Source: Mumia sp. Pv4-285
GTDB lineage: Bacteria > Actinomycetota > Actinomycetes > Propionibacteriales > Nocardioidaceae
Length of the DNA: 64,000 nt
Direction: 5' to 3'
Assembly: GCF_041320275.1 (NCBI RefSeq)
Contig: NZ_CP162023.1
Span: 3,720,001-3,784,000 of the forward strand
Below the pieces are notes generated by a model. That model searched no databases, was not told the origin of the DNA, and was given only the letters and a program-made list of their open reading frames with translations. Of the stretch, positions 20,507 to 31,410 are shown in pieces. Position 1 is the first letter of the stretch; every line of letters begins with the position of its first letter. The position numbers and the translations under genes were made by a program.

Positions 20507-20627
20507 TTCCCGCTCCCTACTCGTGAACTCGCTCACCCCAGCACGGCGTGTCGCTCGCGCACCTATGACAAGTCGCGCACAATGCGAGACGAAGGCTGTC
20601 AGGGGGACGGCCGTCAAAGGGGGAACG

Positions 20628-22485
<1,858 letters not shown>

Positions 22486-22492
22486 CCCCCTC

Positions 22493-22537
22493 ACGACGAC
22501 GCCCTGCCCCGGGAGCACCGGGGCAGGGCGTCGTCGT
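22493..22537. terminator. Bidirectional terminator after mdh
   Basis: A 20-bp perfect stem, 22493-22512 with 22518-22537, closes a 5-base loop (GAGCA); the core is CGCCCTGCCCCGG/CCGGGGCAGGGCG. It lies between mdh and the convergent holin-like gene. Confidence 0.75.
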
Positions 22538-22572
22538 CTGTCAGCGGGTCGCGTCGACCGGACGGGCCAAGA

Positions 22573-22965
22573 TCACTTGTTGTCGGCGAGCGCGCGCACA
22601 CCCATCTTGATGAGGATGAAGGGCACGAGCAGCGTCGCGACCGCGGTGACGAGCCAGACGATCAGCGCGGCAAGGATCCACGTCGAGACTCCGTCGATCG
22701 AGATGCCGTCTCCGACGAGCGTGGCGATGAACAGCGCCACCAGGGTCGAGACGATGCCGATCCCGCCGACAAAGGCCTGTGCGTTGGTCGCTGCGACCTT
22801 CAGGATGAACGGCGAGAGGATCATCTGTGCCACCGCGAAGACGACGACCGCGGTGACGAAGCCCCCGGCGGACACCGTCATGTCGTCGAGCAGCGAGCCG
22901 GCGACGAGGATGCCGATCGCACATGCGAGCAGGTTGATCAAGAGGTTGAGGATCAGCCGAATCAT
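22573..22965 (-). CDS. Phage-holin-4-like four-helix membrane protein
   Basis: Small membrane protein of 130 residues with four hydrophobic helices, similar to the Mycobacterium-type phage_holin_4 superfamily common on actinobacterial chromosomes (LILNLLINLLACAIGILVAG at the start, ILAALIVWLVTAVATLLVPF near the end). No lysis genes are near, so a prophage role is unlikely; the function is unknown. Start ATG 22965. Confidence 0.75.
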   Translation of the reverse strand: MIRLILNLLINLLACAIGILVAGSLLDDMTVSAGGFVTAVVVFAVAQMILSPFILKVAATNAQAFVGGIGIVSTLVALFIATLVGDGISIDGVSTWILAALIVWLVTAVATLLVPFILIKMGVRALADNK

Positions 22966-23027
22966 GGTCGGAGCGTAGCGCTGCGCGACCGCGGGTGCCG
23001 TGCGGCGCGCAGGGTGCCGCTCGCGGA

Positions 23028-23300
23028 CTAACCCTGCGGGACGGCGAAGGCGAGGGTGACCAGACCGGAGCCGAGGACCAGCATCCACAGGACGTCGAAG
23101 GTACGGCCTCGCACCCGCAGGAGCCCGGCGCGCGGCTCGGGGAGGGCGGCGCGAATCAGGGCGCCACCGACGAGCGAGCTGCCGACCACGATGATCCCTT
23201 GGCGCCAGGCGCCGAACGCCACGAGAACGAGCCCGATGCACATCGCCACGATCAGCGCGGCGTACGCCTGCGTCCCCGAGACGCCGTCGGGTCGGGTCAT
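23028..23300 (-). CDS. DUF3017-type small membrane protein
   Basis: Protein of 90 residues with three membrane segments ([56 protein letters not shown]) and the [14 protein letters not shown] loop typical of the actinobacterial DUF3017 family. Function unknown. Its ATG overlaps the folD stop (ATGA), so it is translated with folD, the usual arrangement for this family. Confidence 0.8.
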   Translation of the reverse strand: MTRPDGVSGTQAYAALIVAMCIGLVLVAFGAWRQGIIVVGSSLVGGALIRAALPEPRAGLLRVRGRTFDVLWMLVLGSGLVTLAFAVPQG

Positions 23301-24157
23301 GCCGGCCCGGCTGTGCGCTCGGCGGCCTCGACGACGTTCTGGAGGAGCATCGCGCGCGTCATCGGCCCCACGCCTCCCGGGTTCGGGGAGACCCACCCGG
23401 CGACCTCGGCCACGCCGGCGTCGACGTCCCCCGCGATCTTGCCCTCGACGTCGCGGCTGACACCGACGTCGAGGACTGCAGCCCCCGGCTTGACCATGTC
23501 GGCGGTGATGATCGACGGCACGCCGGCGGCTGCGACGACGATGTCGGCCCGCCGCACCTCGGCCGCGAGGTCACGGGTGCCGGTGTGGCAGAGGGTGACG
23601 GTCGCGTTCTCGGTACGCCGGGTGAGGAGGAGCCCGAGCGGCCGTCCGACCGTGACACCGCGTCCGACCACGACGACGTGGGCCCCGGCGATCTCGACGC
23701 CGCCCCAGCGCAGCAGCTCGACGATGCCGCGCGGCGTGCACGGCAGCGGAGCAGGCTCGTTGAGGACCAGCCAGCCGAGGTTGGTCGGCTGGAGTCCGTC
23801 GGCGTCCTTGTCGGGGTCGATACGGCCGATGACGGCGTTCTCGTCGATGCCCTTCGGCAGCGGCAGCTGCACGATGTAGCCGGTGCAGGCGGGGTCGGCG
23901 TTGAGCGTGTCGACCGCCTCGAGGATCTCGTCCTGGCCGGCCGTGGCGGGCAGGTCGACCCGGATCGACTCGATGCCGACCTGCGCGCAGTCCCGGTGCT
24001 TGCCGGCGACGTAGATCTGGCTGCCGGGGTCGTCGCCGACGAGCAGCGTCCCCAGCCCCGGTCGTACCCCGCGCTCCGCGAGAGTCGCGACCCGTGCGGT
24101 GAGGTCGGTCTTGATCGCAGCGGAAGCGGCCTTGCCGTCGAGAATCTGAGCGCTCAC
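23297..24157 (-). CDS. folD: Methylene-THF dehydrogenase / methenyl-THF cyclohydrolase
   Basis: Bifunctional folate enzyme (286 residues) that makes 10-formyl-THF from methylene-THF with NADP+. The catalytic Lys motif is [16 protein letters not shown] (about residue 53), with [29 protein letters not shown] and the cofactor site [16 protein letters not shown] following. Start is GTG 24157 ([13 protein letters not shown]). It feeds the formyl-THF users PurN and PurH encoded about 1.7 kb away and is opposed by PurU in this window. Confidence 0.96.
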   Translation of the reverse strand: MSAQILDGKAASAAIKTDLTARVATLAERGVRPGLGTLLVGDDPGSQIYVAGKHRDCAQVGIESIRVDLPATAGQDEILEAVDTLNADPACTGYIVQLPLPKGIDENAVIGRIDPDKDADGLQPTNLGWLVLNEPAPLPCTPRGIVELLRWGGVEIAGAHVVVVGRGVTVGRPLGLLLTRRTENATVTLCHTGTRDLAAEVRRADIVVAAAGVPSIITADMVKPGAAVLDVGVSRDVEGKIAGDVDAGVAEVAGWVSPNPGGVGPMTRAMLLQNVVEAAERTAGPA

Positions 24158-24187
24158 CCGAGAAGTCTCCCATGCAAGACTTCCTCG

Positions 24188-24730
24188 GTGACCCCTCGCC
24201 TCGGAACCCTCGACCTCGTGCCCGCGCTGGACCGCCTCGACCTCCTCGCCGACCCTGTGGCCGCAGCCCTGTCCGCGCCGGGCATCGACGCGAGCGACGC
24301 CTGGGTGTGCGAGATCGACCCCGGTCTGGCGGACACGGCGGCGTTCTCGGAGGCGTACGCGGTGCCGCTCGAGGCGTCGGCCAACTGCGTCGTCGTGCTC
24401 GGCAGGCGCGCCGGTGAGGAGCGGGCGGCCGCGTGCGTGGTCCGGGCCGACACGCGCGCCGACGTGAACGGCGCCGTACGCCGTCGGCTCGACGTCCGCA
24501 AGCTGTCGTTCGCGCCGACGGACTGGGCGACGGAGACCACCGACATGGCGTACGGCGGCATCACGCCGGTCGGCACCCCGGCGGCGTGGCCGGTCCTCGT
24601 CGACGAGCGGGCTGCCGCGATCGAGTGGGCGCTGATCGGCTCCGGCGTCCGGCACTCGAAGCTCGTGGTCCCCGGGGCGCTGCTCGCCGCACTCCCCGGA
24701 GCGGAGGTCGGCGCGTTCGCCCTCGACTGA
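24188..24730 (+). CDS. YbaK/EbsC-type aminoacyl-tRNA deacylase-like protein
   Basis: Single-domain YbaK/ProX-like protein (180 residues), a family that hydrolyses mischarged tRNAs in trans. Seen motifs are [42 protein letters not shown] and the [13 protein letters not shown] end. The conserved Lys of the family appears within VRKLSFA. Start GTG 24188, only 31 bases from the divergent folD start, so both promoters share a very short spacer or the mRNAs are leaderless. Confidence 0.82.
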   Translation: MTPRLGTLDLVPALDRLDLLADPVAAALSAPGIDASDAWVCEIDPGLADTAAFSEAYAVPLEASANCVVVLGRRAGEERAAACVVRADTRADVNGAVRRRLDVRKLSFAPTDWATETTDMAYGGITPVGTPAAWPVLVDERAAAIEWALIGSGVRHSKLVVPGALLAALPGAEVGAFALD

Positions 24731-24746
24731 CGACAAGCCCGCCAAG

Positions 24747-24802
24747 ACGACCCGGCGTTTGACCCCTGATTCGGGGGTCGAACGTCGGGTCGTTGCGTCG
24801 GG
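24747..24802. repeat. Imperfect palindrome, copy 1 (flanks the AbiEi/DUF559-like gene)
   Basis: ACGACCCGGCGTTTGACCCC (24747-24766) pairs with 24774-24793 in a 20-bp stem containing two G-T pairs, and is followed by TGCGTCGGG. It lies downstream of the AbiEi-like gene, convergent with the YbaK-like gene. A second copy in the same orientation occurs 1,034 bases away. It can act as a bidirectional terminator. Confidence 0.65.
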
Positions 24803-24809
24803 TTTCCGT

Positions 24810-25712
24810 TCAGCCCCGCCAGCCGGCGTTCACGAAGAGCCGGACGAGCTGATCCGCGACGGCCGCACGCTCTCGACGGATCGCGTACGAGCTGAAGATC
24901 AGGAGTTTTGGCCCACCGATCACGATCTCGTTCGCCCGCATCAGGTCGGCATCCCACTGCGCCACCCGCATGTGCGGGATCCCGTGGATCTCGATGGCGA
25001 GGCCGTACTCGTCCCAGGCGACGTCGAGGTAGTAGCGGCCGTCCTTGCGTCGTACCGGCCGCTGCCGCGTCGGCTCAGGTAGCCCGCTCCACCGGCGGAT
25101 CGAGTCGAAGTCGCGTTCGGGAAGGGACTGGATCCCGCCGGCCGCGTCGAGGTAGGACTCGACGATCAGCGCCCGGTGTCGACAGGTGCCGCGACGCGAC
25201 AGCGCATCGCGAAGGTCCCTCGTACGGACGAGCCCTTGCTGCGCACCCGCGAGGATGATCGCGCGTGCACGCCTCGGCGGCTCGGACCAGCTCGCGCCGT
25301 CGACGAGGCTTCGCGCACGGCGAGTACGCGGCGGCACGCGGAGGGGGTGCACGTCGCGTTCGTCGAGGTAGACGCTGGAGTGGACGATCAGTCCTTCGAT
25401 CTCCGGGCGTCGCGCTTTGTCGTGGACCACGACGTACGTGCCACTCGGAGGAAACCCGGTCATCCCCTCCTGATCCAGCGCGCTCAGCCCGCCGAGCACC
25501 GAGCCCGGCGGGCAGGCGAGCAGATGCGCCCACGTCGTCTGGTCCGGCGAGAGCGGGCCGTTGTGCGTGACGACGACACCGCGGTACGGCTGCTGCCACC
25601 GTCCGCGGTGGACCAGGGCACGGAACCGCTTCTCGCCCACCAGTCGCGACGCCTGTGCGCTTGTGAGGACGCCGCACTGCATCGCAAGGATCTCGTCGAG
25701 CTCGTTCGGCAT
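24810..25712 (-). CDS. AbiEi-type N-terminal domain plus DUF559/Vsr-like endonuclease-fold protein
   Basis: Protein of 300 residues of a class common in Actinobacteria. The N-terminal winged helix resembles the AbiEi antitoxin domain ([20 protein letters not shown], then [14 protein letters not shown]). The middle shows [11 protein letters not shown]-like and [14 protein letters not shown] segments. The C-terminal part (about 205-295) looks like a DUF559/Vsr-type PD-(D/E)XK fold, with [31 protein letters not shown] and late hydrophobic strands. Whether the nuclease is active is unclear, since the usual EIDG-H triad reads EIHG. No AbiEii toxin is adjacent. It sits between two copies of the same palindrome. 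Confidence 0.72.
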   Translation of the reverse strand: MPNELDEILAMQCGVLTSAQASRLVGEKRFRALVHRGRWQQPYRGVVVTHNGPLSPDQTTWAHLLACPPGSVLGGLSALDQEGMTGFPPSGTYVVVHDKARRPEIEGLIVHSSVYLDERDVHPLRVPPRTRRARSLVDGASWSEPPRRARAIILAGAQQGLVRTRDLRDALSRRGTCRHRALIVESYLDAAGGIQSLPERDFDSIRRWSGLPEPTRQRPVRRKDGRYYLDVAWDEYGLAIEIHGIPHMRVAQWDADLMRANEIVIGGPKLLIFSSYAIRRERAAVADQLVRLFVNAGWRG

Positions 25713-25780
25713 CCGCCGATCCTGACGCGGATTCCCGTCGGAGTGCAGGACCGCCTGTGGACGACCGCAGACCAGACGGA

Positions 25781-25835
25781 ACGACCCGACGTTTCACCCC
25801 CGTTTCAGGGGTGGATTGTCGGGTCGTTTCGTCGG
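25781..25835. repeat. Imperfect palindrome, copy 2
   Basis: ACGACCCGACGTTTCACCCC (25781-25800) pairs with 25808-25827 in an imperfect stem and is followed by TCGTCGGG. It matches copy 1 at 18 of 20 left-arm bases, in the same orientation, and lies just downstream of purH, where it can serve as the purH terminator. Confidence 0.65.
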
Positions 25836-25843
25836 GCACCGCG

Positions 25844-27418
25844 TCAGTGGAAGAAGTGGCGCGACCCGGTGACGTACATCGTGACGCCGGCGGCGTTCGC
25901 AGCCGCGATCACCTCGTCGTCGCGCACGGAGCCGCCCGGCTGGACGACGGCGCGCACACCGCCGTCGATCAGCACCTGCAGCCCGTCGGCGAACGGGAAG
26001 AACGCGTCGGACGCGGCGACGGCGCCCGCCGCCCGCTCCTCGCCCGCGCGCTCGACCGCGAGCCTGCAGGAGTCGACCCGGTTCACCTGGCCCATGCCGA
26101 CGCCGACGGCAGCGCGGTCCTTCGCGACGAGGATCGCGTTGGACTTCACCGTGCGGCACGCCGTCCACGCGAACGCGAGGTCGGCCATGGTCGCCTCGTC
26201 GGCAGGCTCCCCCGCGACCAGCGTCCATGTCGCCGGATCGTCGCCGGGCGCGTCGACGTGGTCGCGCGACTGCATCAGCGCACCGCCCGAGATCAGCCGC
26301 AGCTCGATGCCCTGCGGGTGCTCGTCGAGCGGCGCGACCAGGATCCGGATGTTCTTCTTGCGCGTCAGCACCTCGACCGCGCGCGGCTCGAACTCCGGCG
26401 CCACGATCACCTCGGTGAAGACGTCCGCCACCTTCTCCGCCATCGCGACGGTGACGGTGCGGTTCGCCGCGATCACGCCGCCGTACGCCGACAACGGGTC
26501 GGTCGCGTGCGCCTTCGCGTAGGCGTCGAGGATGTCGTCACCGACCGCGATCCCGCACGGGTTGGCGTGCTTGATGATCGCCACGGCGGGCTCGTCGAAG
26601 TCGTTGGCGGCACGTCGCGCGGCGTCGGCGTCGACGTAGTTGTTGTACGACATCTCCTTGCCGTGCAGCTGGGTCGCGTTGGCGATGCCAACACGGTCGC
26701 CGTGGTAGAGCGCCGCCGCCTGGTGCGGGTTCTCGCCGTAGCGCAGCACCGTGGACAGGCCCCAGTCGCCGCCGATCCACGCCGGAAACTGCTGCTGCGA
26801 CTGCGGTGCGTAGATGCTCTGGAACCACGAGGCGACCGCGATGTCGTACGAGGCGGTGTGCGTGAACGCCTCCGCGGCGAGGCGCTTGCGCTCCTCGAGG
26901 GTGAAGCCTCCGGCGCGTACGGCCGTGAGCAGCGTGTCGTACCGGCGGGGGTCGACGACGACCGCGACCGACGGGTGGTTCTTGGCTGCTGCGCGCACCA
27001 TGGACGGCCCGCCGATGTCGATCTGCTCGACGACCTCGTCCGGCGACGCACCGGAGGCCACCGTCTGCCGGAACGGGTAGAGGTTGACGACGACGAGGTC
27101 GAACGGCTCGATCTCGAGCTCGGTGAGCTGCTCGACGTGACTGTCGAGCCTCATGTCCGCGAGGATCCCGGCGTGCACCCGCGGGTGCAGCGTCTTGACC
27201 CGGCCGTCGAGGGCTTCGGGGAAGCCGGTCAGCTCCTCGACCTTCGTCACCGGGACGCCGGCGTCCGCGATCCGGTCTGCGGTGGACCCGGTGGAGACGA
27301 GCGCCACGCCCTCGGCGTGCAGAGCGTTCGCCAGCGCCTCCAGCCCGGTCTTGTCGTACACCGAGATCAGGGCGCGCTTGATGGGGCGGCGGTCGTCGCC
27401 CGCGATGGCCTCGCTCAT
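25844..27418 (-). CDS. purH: Bifunctional AICAR formyltransferase / IMP cyclohydrolase
   Basis: Last two steps of de novo IMP synthesis. The N-terminal cyclohydrolase domain has [27 protein letters not shown] and the [15 protein letters not shown] loop. The formyltransferase domain starts near residue 200 with [14 protein letters not shown], then [31 protein letters not shown] and the C-terminal [10 protein letters not shown] and [10 protein letters not shown]. Normal length (524). ATG 27418 overlaps the purN stop (ATGA), with AAAGGTCACC upstream. Confidence 0.97.
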   Translation of the reverse strand: MSEAIAGDDRRPIKRALISVYDKTGLEALANALHAEGVALVSTGSTADRIADAGVPVTKVEELTGFPEALDGRVKTLHPRVHAGILADMRLDSHVEQLTELEIEPFDLVVVNLYPFRQTVASGASPDEVVEQIDIGGPSMVRAAAKNHPSVAVVVDPRRYDTLLTAVRAGGFTLEERKRLAAEAFTHTASYDIAVASWFQSIYAPQSQQQFPAWIGGDWGLSTVLRYGENPHQAAALYHGDRVGIANATQLHGKEMSYNNYVDADAARRAANDFDEPAVAIIKHANPCGIAVGDDILDAYAKAHATDPLSAYGGVIAANRTVTVAMAEKVADVFTEVIVAPEFEPRAVEVLTRKKNIRILVAPLDEHPQGIELRLISGGALMQSRDHVDAPGDDPATWTLVAGEPADEATMADLAFAWTACRTVKSNAILVAKDRAAVGVGMGQVNRVDSCRLAVERAGEERAAGAVAASDAFFPFADGLQVLIDGGVRAVVQPGGSVRDDEVIAAANAAGVTMYVTGSRHFFH

Positions 27419-28086
27419 CCGATGGTGACCTTTCTTCCGTCGATGGTCCAACCGCGGCGGACCATGGATCCGACAGCGTCGACCAGCTGGCGACGCTCTG
27501 CTTCCTTGATGCGTTCGAGGAGGGTCTCCTCGGTGTCGTCGTCGAGGACGGGGACGGCGACCTGGGCGATGATCGGCCCGGTGTCGACGCCGTCGTCGAC
27601 GAAGAAGAGGGTGGCGCCGGCGAGCTTGACGCCGTACGCGAGGGCGTCGCGCGGCCCGTGGATCCCGACGAAGCTGGGCAGCAGCGAGTTGTGGGTGTTG
27701 ACGTAGCGGTCGGCGAACGCCGCGAGGAACTCCGCCCCGACGAGCTTGAGGAAGCCGGCGGAGACCACCAGGTCGGGCTCGTACGCCGCCACGCTCGCCG
27801 TCAGCGCAGCGTCCCAGTCCGCCCGCTGGTCGTAGTCGCGGACGCGGTGCACGAACGTCGCGGCACCGGCGCGCTCGCCGCGCGCGAGGCCTTCGATGCC
27901 GTCGCGGTCCGCGCCGACGGCTACCACCTCGGCCCCGTACGCCGGATCGGCGCAGGCGTCGACGAGGGCCTGCAGGTTGCTGCCGGACCCGGAGACGAGG
28001 ACGACGAGCCGTGCCGGGCGGTCAGTCGTCGGGGGTGGAGTCCGGCGGGTCAGCGGCCGCTGCGGTTGCGTCGTCGTCTGCTCCAC
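27415..28086 (-). CDS. purN: Phosphoribosylglycinamide formyltransferase
   Basis: Transfers a formyl group from 10-formyl-THF to GAR in purine synthesis. Motifs seen: [31 protein letters not shown], the catalytic [14 protein letters not shown] (the usual NIHPSLLPxFxGxH changed to THNSLLPSF) and [20 protein letters not shown]. The start is uncertain. GTG 28086 (or 28095) gives about 30 residues before the Rossmann strand and overlaps the DUF6350 gene by 60 bases, and there is no clear ribosome site. The stop overlaps the purH start. Confidence 0.92.
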   Translation of the reverse strand: MEQTTTQPQRPLTRRTPPPTTDRPARLVVLVSGSGSNLQALVDACADPAYGAEVVAVGADRDGIEGLARGERAGAATFVHRVRDYDQRADWDAALTASVAAYEPDLVVSAGFLKLVGAEFLAAFADRYVNTHNSLLPSFVGIHGPRDALAYGVKLAGATLFFVDDGVDTGPIIAQVAVPVLDDDTEETLLERIKEAERRQLVDAVGSMVRRGWTIDGRKVTIG

Positions 28087-29281
28087 GACGACCACGATAG
28101 TGCGCTGCCGCTCCCCCGACCGCCCCGCCCACGGCGAGGACGACGATCGCGAGCGGTGCGGCGAGGGCGAGGTCGGGGCCGGAGTGGCCGAGCCTTCCCG
28201 GCCCGACGGAGCCGCCGGAGAGCAGCAGACCCACGGCGAGCACCGATCCCGCGAGCGCGCCTGCCCCTCCACCAGCGGTGAGCGCCGTCCGCAGGTCGCC
28301 CGCGAGGACGGTCGCCGAGCGCCAGGGCGAGACCGCGAGGTAGCCCGCCAGCGCACCCGCCACCAGCGGGAGCGCCGACAGCGCCACCAGCGACGCCGGG
28401 CGCGGTCCGGTCGGCGGCAGCGCAGCGAGCACCGGGAGCGCTGGGACGGCGCCGAGGCTGCTCGCGGTCAGGGTGACCGAGGTTCCGGCACCCAGGGCGT
28501 ACCCCGGTCCGAGCAGTGCGGCGACGTTCCAGAGGACGAGGTTGGGCAGGACCACGAGGCACACGACGAGAAGGCCGAGCCCACCGAGGGCGTCCGGCCG
28601 CAGCGCGTCCCACATCGCGCCCGCCGCGTCGAGCCGCACGACGATCCCGCCGAGGACCAGCAGCGCAGCCGTCCCGAGCAGGGTGACCGCTCCGACGCGC
28701 GCGCCCCGGAGCGCCGAGCGCCCCAGCGGCGGGAGGGCGTCGTACTGGCGGCGCGCGAGCCCCGACCCGCGAGCACCGCCGGTGAACCCGAAGATCCCGC
28801 CGACGACGAGACCGGCTGCGGCCGCGCGCCAGATCTCCACGTGGACCGGGCCGAGCGCGGACCACCAGGCGACGACCGCGAGGACGGCGGCGGACACGAG
28901 ACCGGACGCAGCGCCCGCCGAGACCGCCTGGCGCGTCGTGGGTGCGACGCCGAACCCCGAGGCGACCCGTGCCACCGACCCGTGCAGGAGCGCGGCGACC
29001 AGCGCGAGGAGACCGAGCGGGATCGCGTTGAGGACGGCGCCCGACGCCACGACACCGCTCCCATGGGCTGCGAGCCAGCCGATCGCGCCGGCACGCAGCG
29101 CACCTGCGGCCGTGCCGCTGTCGGCCGACATCCAGGCCACGACAGCCAGTCCGCCGCACACCAGGAGGCCGACGGCCGCGGCCAGGACGGCGCCGGCCGC
29201 ACCGGCGTACCATCCGGGCCTGGCGCCGTTGCCGCGGGCGTCGCGGGGGCCTGTCGACGTTGGGGCGAGAGTCTCGGTCAT
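28022..29281 (-). CDS. DUF6350-family polytopic membrane protein
   Basis: Membrane protein of 419 residues with about ten hydrophobic segments, Ala/Gly/Leu-rich, ending in an acidic tail ([18 protein letters not shown]). It matches my recollection of DUF6350 proteins, which in Actinobacteria usually sit just upstream of purN as here; the function is unknown. The start is ATG 29281; GTG 29287 and ATG 29290 are in-frame alternatives nearer to an AGGGA. Confidence 0.78.
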   Translation of the reverse strand: MTETLAPTSTGPRDARGNGARPGWYAGAAGAVLAAAVGLLVCGGLAVVAWMSADSGTAAGALRAGAIGWLAAHGSGVVASGAVLNAIPLGLLALVAALLHGSVARVASGFGVAPTTRQAVSAGAASGLVSAAVLAVVAWWSALGPVHVEIWRAAAAGLVVGGIFGFTGGARGSGLARRQYDALPPLGRSALRGARVGAVTLLGTAALLVLGGIVVRLDAAGAMWDALRPDALGGLGLLVVCLVVLPNLVLWNVAALLGPGYALGAGTSVTLTASSLGAVPALPVLAALPPTGPRPASLVALSALPLVAGALAGYLAVSPWRSATVLAGDLRTALTAGGGAGALAGSVLAVGLLLSGGSVGPGRLGHSGPDLALAAPLAIVVLAVGGAVGGAAAHYRGRRGADDDATAAAADPPDSTPDD

Positions 29282-29398
29282 CGTCACCATCGTCCCTGTA
29301 GCCTGGGTTCCCTGGACGGAGGCACGCCGCAGTGCCCGACCGGGGGGTCGTCCGAGTTTCAGCCAGTCACGCACCCCGGACGTAGGGAGAACCGAGTC

Positions 29399-31264
29399 AT
29401 GCCGAAGGTGGAAGAGTTCGACACCTTCTACGACTCCACCAGCAGGTACGTGACCCACCTCACGTACGCCGAGAGCGGCGACCGCACCGTCACCGAGGAA
29501 GCCGTCGCCGAGGCGTACGAGAAGGCCTGGCAGAGCTGGGCCAAGCAGCGTTCCCGCGACCCGCTGGGATTCGTCCGAGGCGAGGCGTTCCGCCACGCCC
29601 GGCTCTCCCGCGGCACGCGCCCGTGGCGCCGCCGGCACGAGGACGACAGCGACCTCGACCTGATCGAGGCACTCCAGGGCCTCAACAACCGCACCCGTCG
29701 CCTGATCATCCTCCAGACGCTCGGCGAGCTCGACATCTCCGCCGCCGCGCGCGACCTGGCCATGACCGACGCCGAGGCCGTCGCTGAGACGCAGCAGGCC
29801 GTGACCGAGCTGGAGCAAGCCCTCGGTCAGAGCATCGGCCAGGTCGAGAGCCGGCTCCTCGGCCTCTCCGAGATCTCTGAGCGCATCCCGCTCCCGACCC
29901 CGGCACGGATCCGCGGCAAGGCGCGCAGGCGCCGCCGCAGGCACACCGTCGTCGCTGTCGCTGCGGCCACTGCCGCCGTCGTCGGAGCAGGCCTCGCCGT
30001 CGCACCGACCGCCCCGATGAGCCCCGCGCAGGCCCAGGAGCGCAACCGCGTGGGCGAGACCCCGGTCGAGGCGGCGCGCCCCGGCGACGCCGTCACGACG
30101 CGCTCGCTGCTCAATGCGACCGAGATCAGCCGCGTCAGCCCGAACCGCGACTGGACGACGCTCACGACCACTGCGGACGAAGCCGCCCCTGACGAGGACG
30201 AGCTCGCGGCCGCCGCATCGGCCGACGCGGATGCTGCCGCCGGCGAACCCCTGACGGTGTGCGCGGCGCGACGGTTCGCGACCAACAACCCCCGCAAGAC
30301 GTATGTGCGCGACTTCGAGGTGTACGGCCGGCCGGAGCAGGCCGTCCACGTCCTCGAGGTCGCCCGCGACGCCGACGGCGCGAAGGCCGCCTACAAGCGT
30401 CGTCTCCAGTGGTACGCCGACTGCGCCGTCCCCGGCGTACAGATGAGCTCCGAGACGGCGACCATCGCGGGTGCAGCCTCCCCGGTCACCATCCTGCGCC
30501 TGCGCGACCTCTCGTCGCCGGTCCGCACGATCACCATCGGCATGATGCAGACCGGTGTCGTCAACACCATGCTCGTGCACGAGACCGACGGTGCCGCCGG
30601 CCCGTCGACCGCGGCCCTCGGGTCGACCATGGTCGACGGCATGCGGCTCGCGTGCGCATCGTCCGGCGGACCGTGCACGACGACGGCCAAGGTGGTCGCC
30701 GCACCGCTCCCGCGAACCTCGACCGACCCGGGGTTCCTGGCGGCCGTCGACCTTCCTCCGGTCGGCTCGCAGACGTCGCCGTGGGCGGGCACGAAGCCGA
30801 AGGCGCCGAACGACAACCCTGCGGCGACGATGTGCGACCAGGCCAACTTCCTCGCACCGGGCGTGACCAAGGCCCGCGGCCGCATCTACGTGGTGCCCAA
30901 CGACAAGGCGATCCCGAAGCAGTTCGGCATCGGCCAGTCGATCGCGACCTTCCGCAGTCCGCAGCAGGCGCAGGCGTTCGTGCAGCGCCTTCAGAAGCGC
31001 ATCCGCAAGTGCGAGGACCGCAACCAGGCCGCGAACGTCGTCGACGGCAAGCCGGTGCGCGGGTCCGGCTACGCCGGCAGGAGCTGGCGCATGACGTTCG
31101 AGACCGGCCCGAAGTCCACCGTGAGCTACCGGCTCGCGCTCGTATGCCGCGGCGCCACCGTCACCGAGGTGCGGCAGTCGGGCAACAAGCGTGCCGACCT
31201 CACCGCGACCGAGTTCCTGCGCGTCGCCGACCGTTCCGGCCAGCGCCTCGCCTACTGGCGCTGA
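29399..31264 (+). CDS. Membrane-anchored sigma-70-like protein with two extracytoplasmic sensor-like domains
   Basis: Unusual 621-residue protein. Residues 1-75 resemble sigma region 2 of ECF/SigE-type factors (FDTFYDSTSRYVTHL, then EEAVAEAYEKAWQSWAKQ). Residues 86-142 resemble region 4 (ALQGLNNRTRRLIILQ, then DISAAARDLAMTDAEAVAET). A basic stretch (GKARRRRRRH, about 173-182) precedes one membrane span (about 183-205), so the rest faces outside. Two similar domains of about 140 residues follow (from about 285 and 475), each with paired Cys as in PknH-type sensor domains (WYADC...CASSGGPC; IRKC...LVCRGA). The ATG at 29399 follows AGGGAGA. Divergent from DUF6350. It may be a tethered regulator rather than a free sigma factor. 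Confidence 0.72.
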   Translation: MPKVEEFDTFYDSTSRYVTHLTYAESGDRTVTEEAVAEAYEKAWQSWAKQRSRDPLGFVRGEAFRHARLSRGTRPWRRRHEDDSDLDLIEALQGLNNRTRRLIILQTLGELDISAAARDLAMTDAEAVAETQQAVTELEQALGQSIGQVESRLLGLSEISERIPLPTPARIRGKARRRRRRHTVVAVAAATAAVVGAGLAVAPTAPMSPAQAQERNRVGETPVEAARPGDAVTTRSLLNATEISRVSPNRDWTTLTTTADEAAPDEDELAAAASADADAAAGEPLTVCAARRFATNNPRKTYVRDFEVYGRPEQAVHVLEVARDADGAKAAYKRRLQWYADCAVPGVQMSSETATIAGAASPVTILRLRDLSSPVRTITIGMMQTGVVNTMLVHETDGAAGPSTAALGSTMVDGMRLACASSGGPCTTTAKVVAAPLPRTSTDPGFLAAVDLPPVGSQTSPWAGTKPKAPNDNPAATMCDQANFLAPGVTKARGRIYVVPNDKAIPKQFGIGQSIATFRSPQQAQAFVQRLQKRIRKCEDRNQAANVVDGKPVRGSGYAGRSWRMTFETGPKSTVSYRLALVCRGATVTEVRQSGNKRADLTATEFLRVADRSGQRLAYWR

Positions 31265-31280
31265 CCTCCTGGTACGACGA

Positions 31281-31314
31281 GAGGCGCCCCGACCGCGAAC
31301 GGTCGGGGCGCCTC
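31281..31314. terminator. Bidirectional hairpin terminator
   Basis: GAGGCGCCCCGACCG (31281-31295) pairs perfectly with 31300-31314 around loop CGAA, followed by TTCGTA. It ends the sigma-like gene and faces the convergent sucCD operon. Confidence 0.75.
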
Positions 31315-31340
31315 TTCGTACTCAGCCGATCAGGCGAGCG

Positions 31341-31369
31341 CGCTGGCGCTCGCTCCTCAGGACAGCGCC
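31341..31369. repeat. 29-bp direct repeat, distal copy of the sucD 3' end
   Basis: This 29-base stretch is an exact copy of 31382-31410, 41 bases away. It belongs to the palindrome-like GACGCTCGCTGGCGCTCGC class of GC-rich intergenic words often seen in Actinobacteria. Confidence 0.75.
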
Positions 31370-31381
31370 CTTCGAGACGCT

Positions 31382-31410
31382 CGCTGGCGCTCGCTCCTCA
31401 GGACAGCGCC
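31382..31410. repeat. 29-bp direct repeat, proximal copy spanning the sucD stop codon
   Basis: Identical to 31341-31369. Its right part encodes the last four residues and stop of SucD; its left part holds the CGCTGGCGCTCGC core preceded by TTCGAGACG. Confidence 0.75.

Noticed and set aside
22573-22965. Holin-like gene as a sign of a prophage
   Set aside because: No integrase, capsid, lysin or att sites nearby; this family is common on actinobacterial chromosomes.
24810-25712. A complete AbiE toxin-antitoxin system
   Set aside because: No AbiEii nucleotidyltransferase toxin next to it; neighbours are ybaK-like and purH.
27896-29398. In-frame upstream extension of the sigma-like gene by about 500 residues
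   Set aside because: The extension is antisense to purN and DUF6350, has shadow composition and no homology; ATG 29399 has a ribosome site and gives a sigma-like N terminus.
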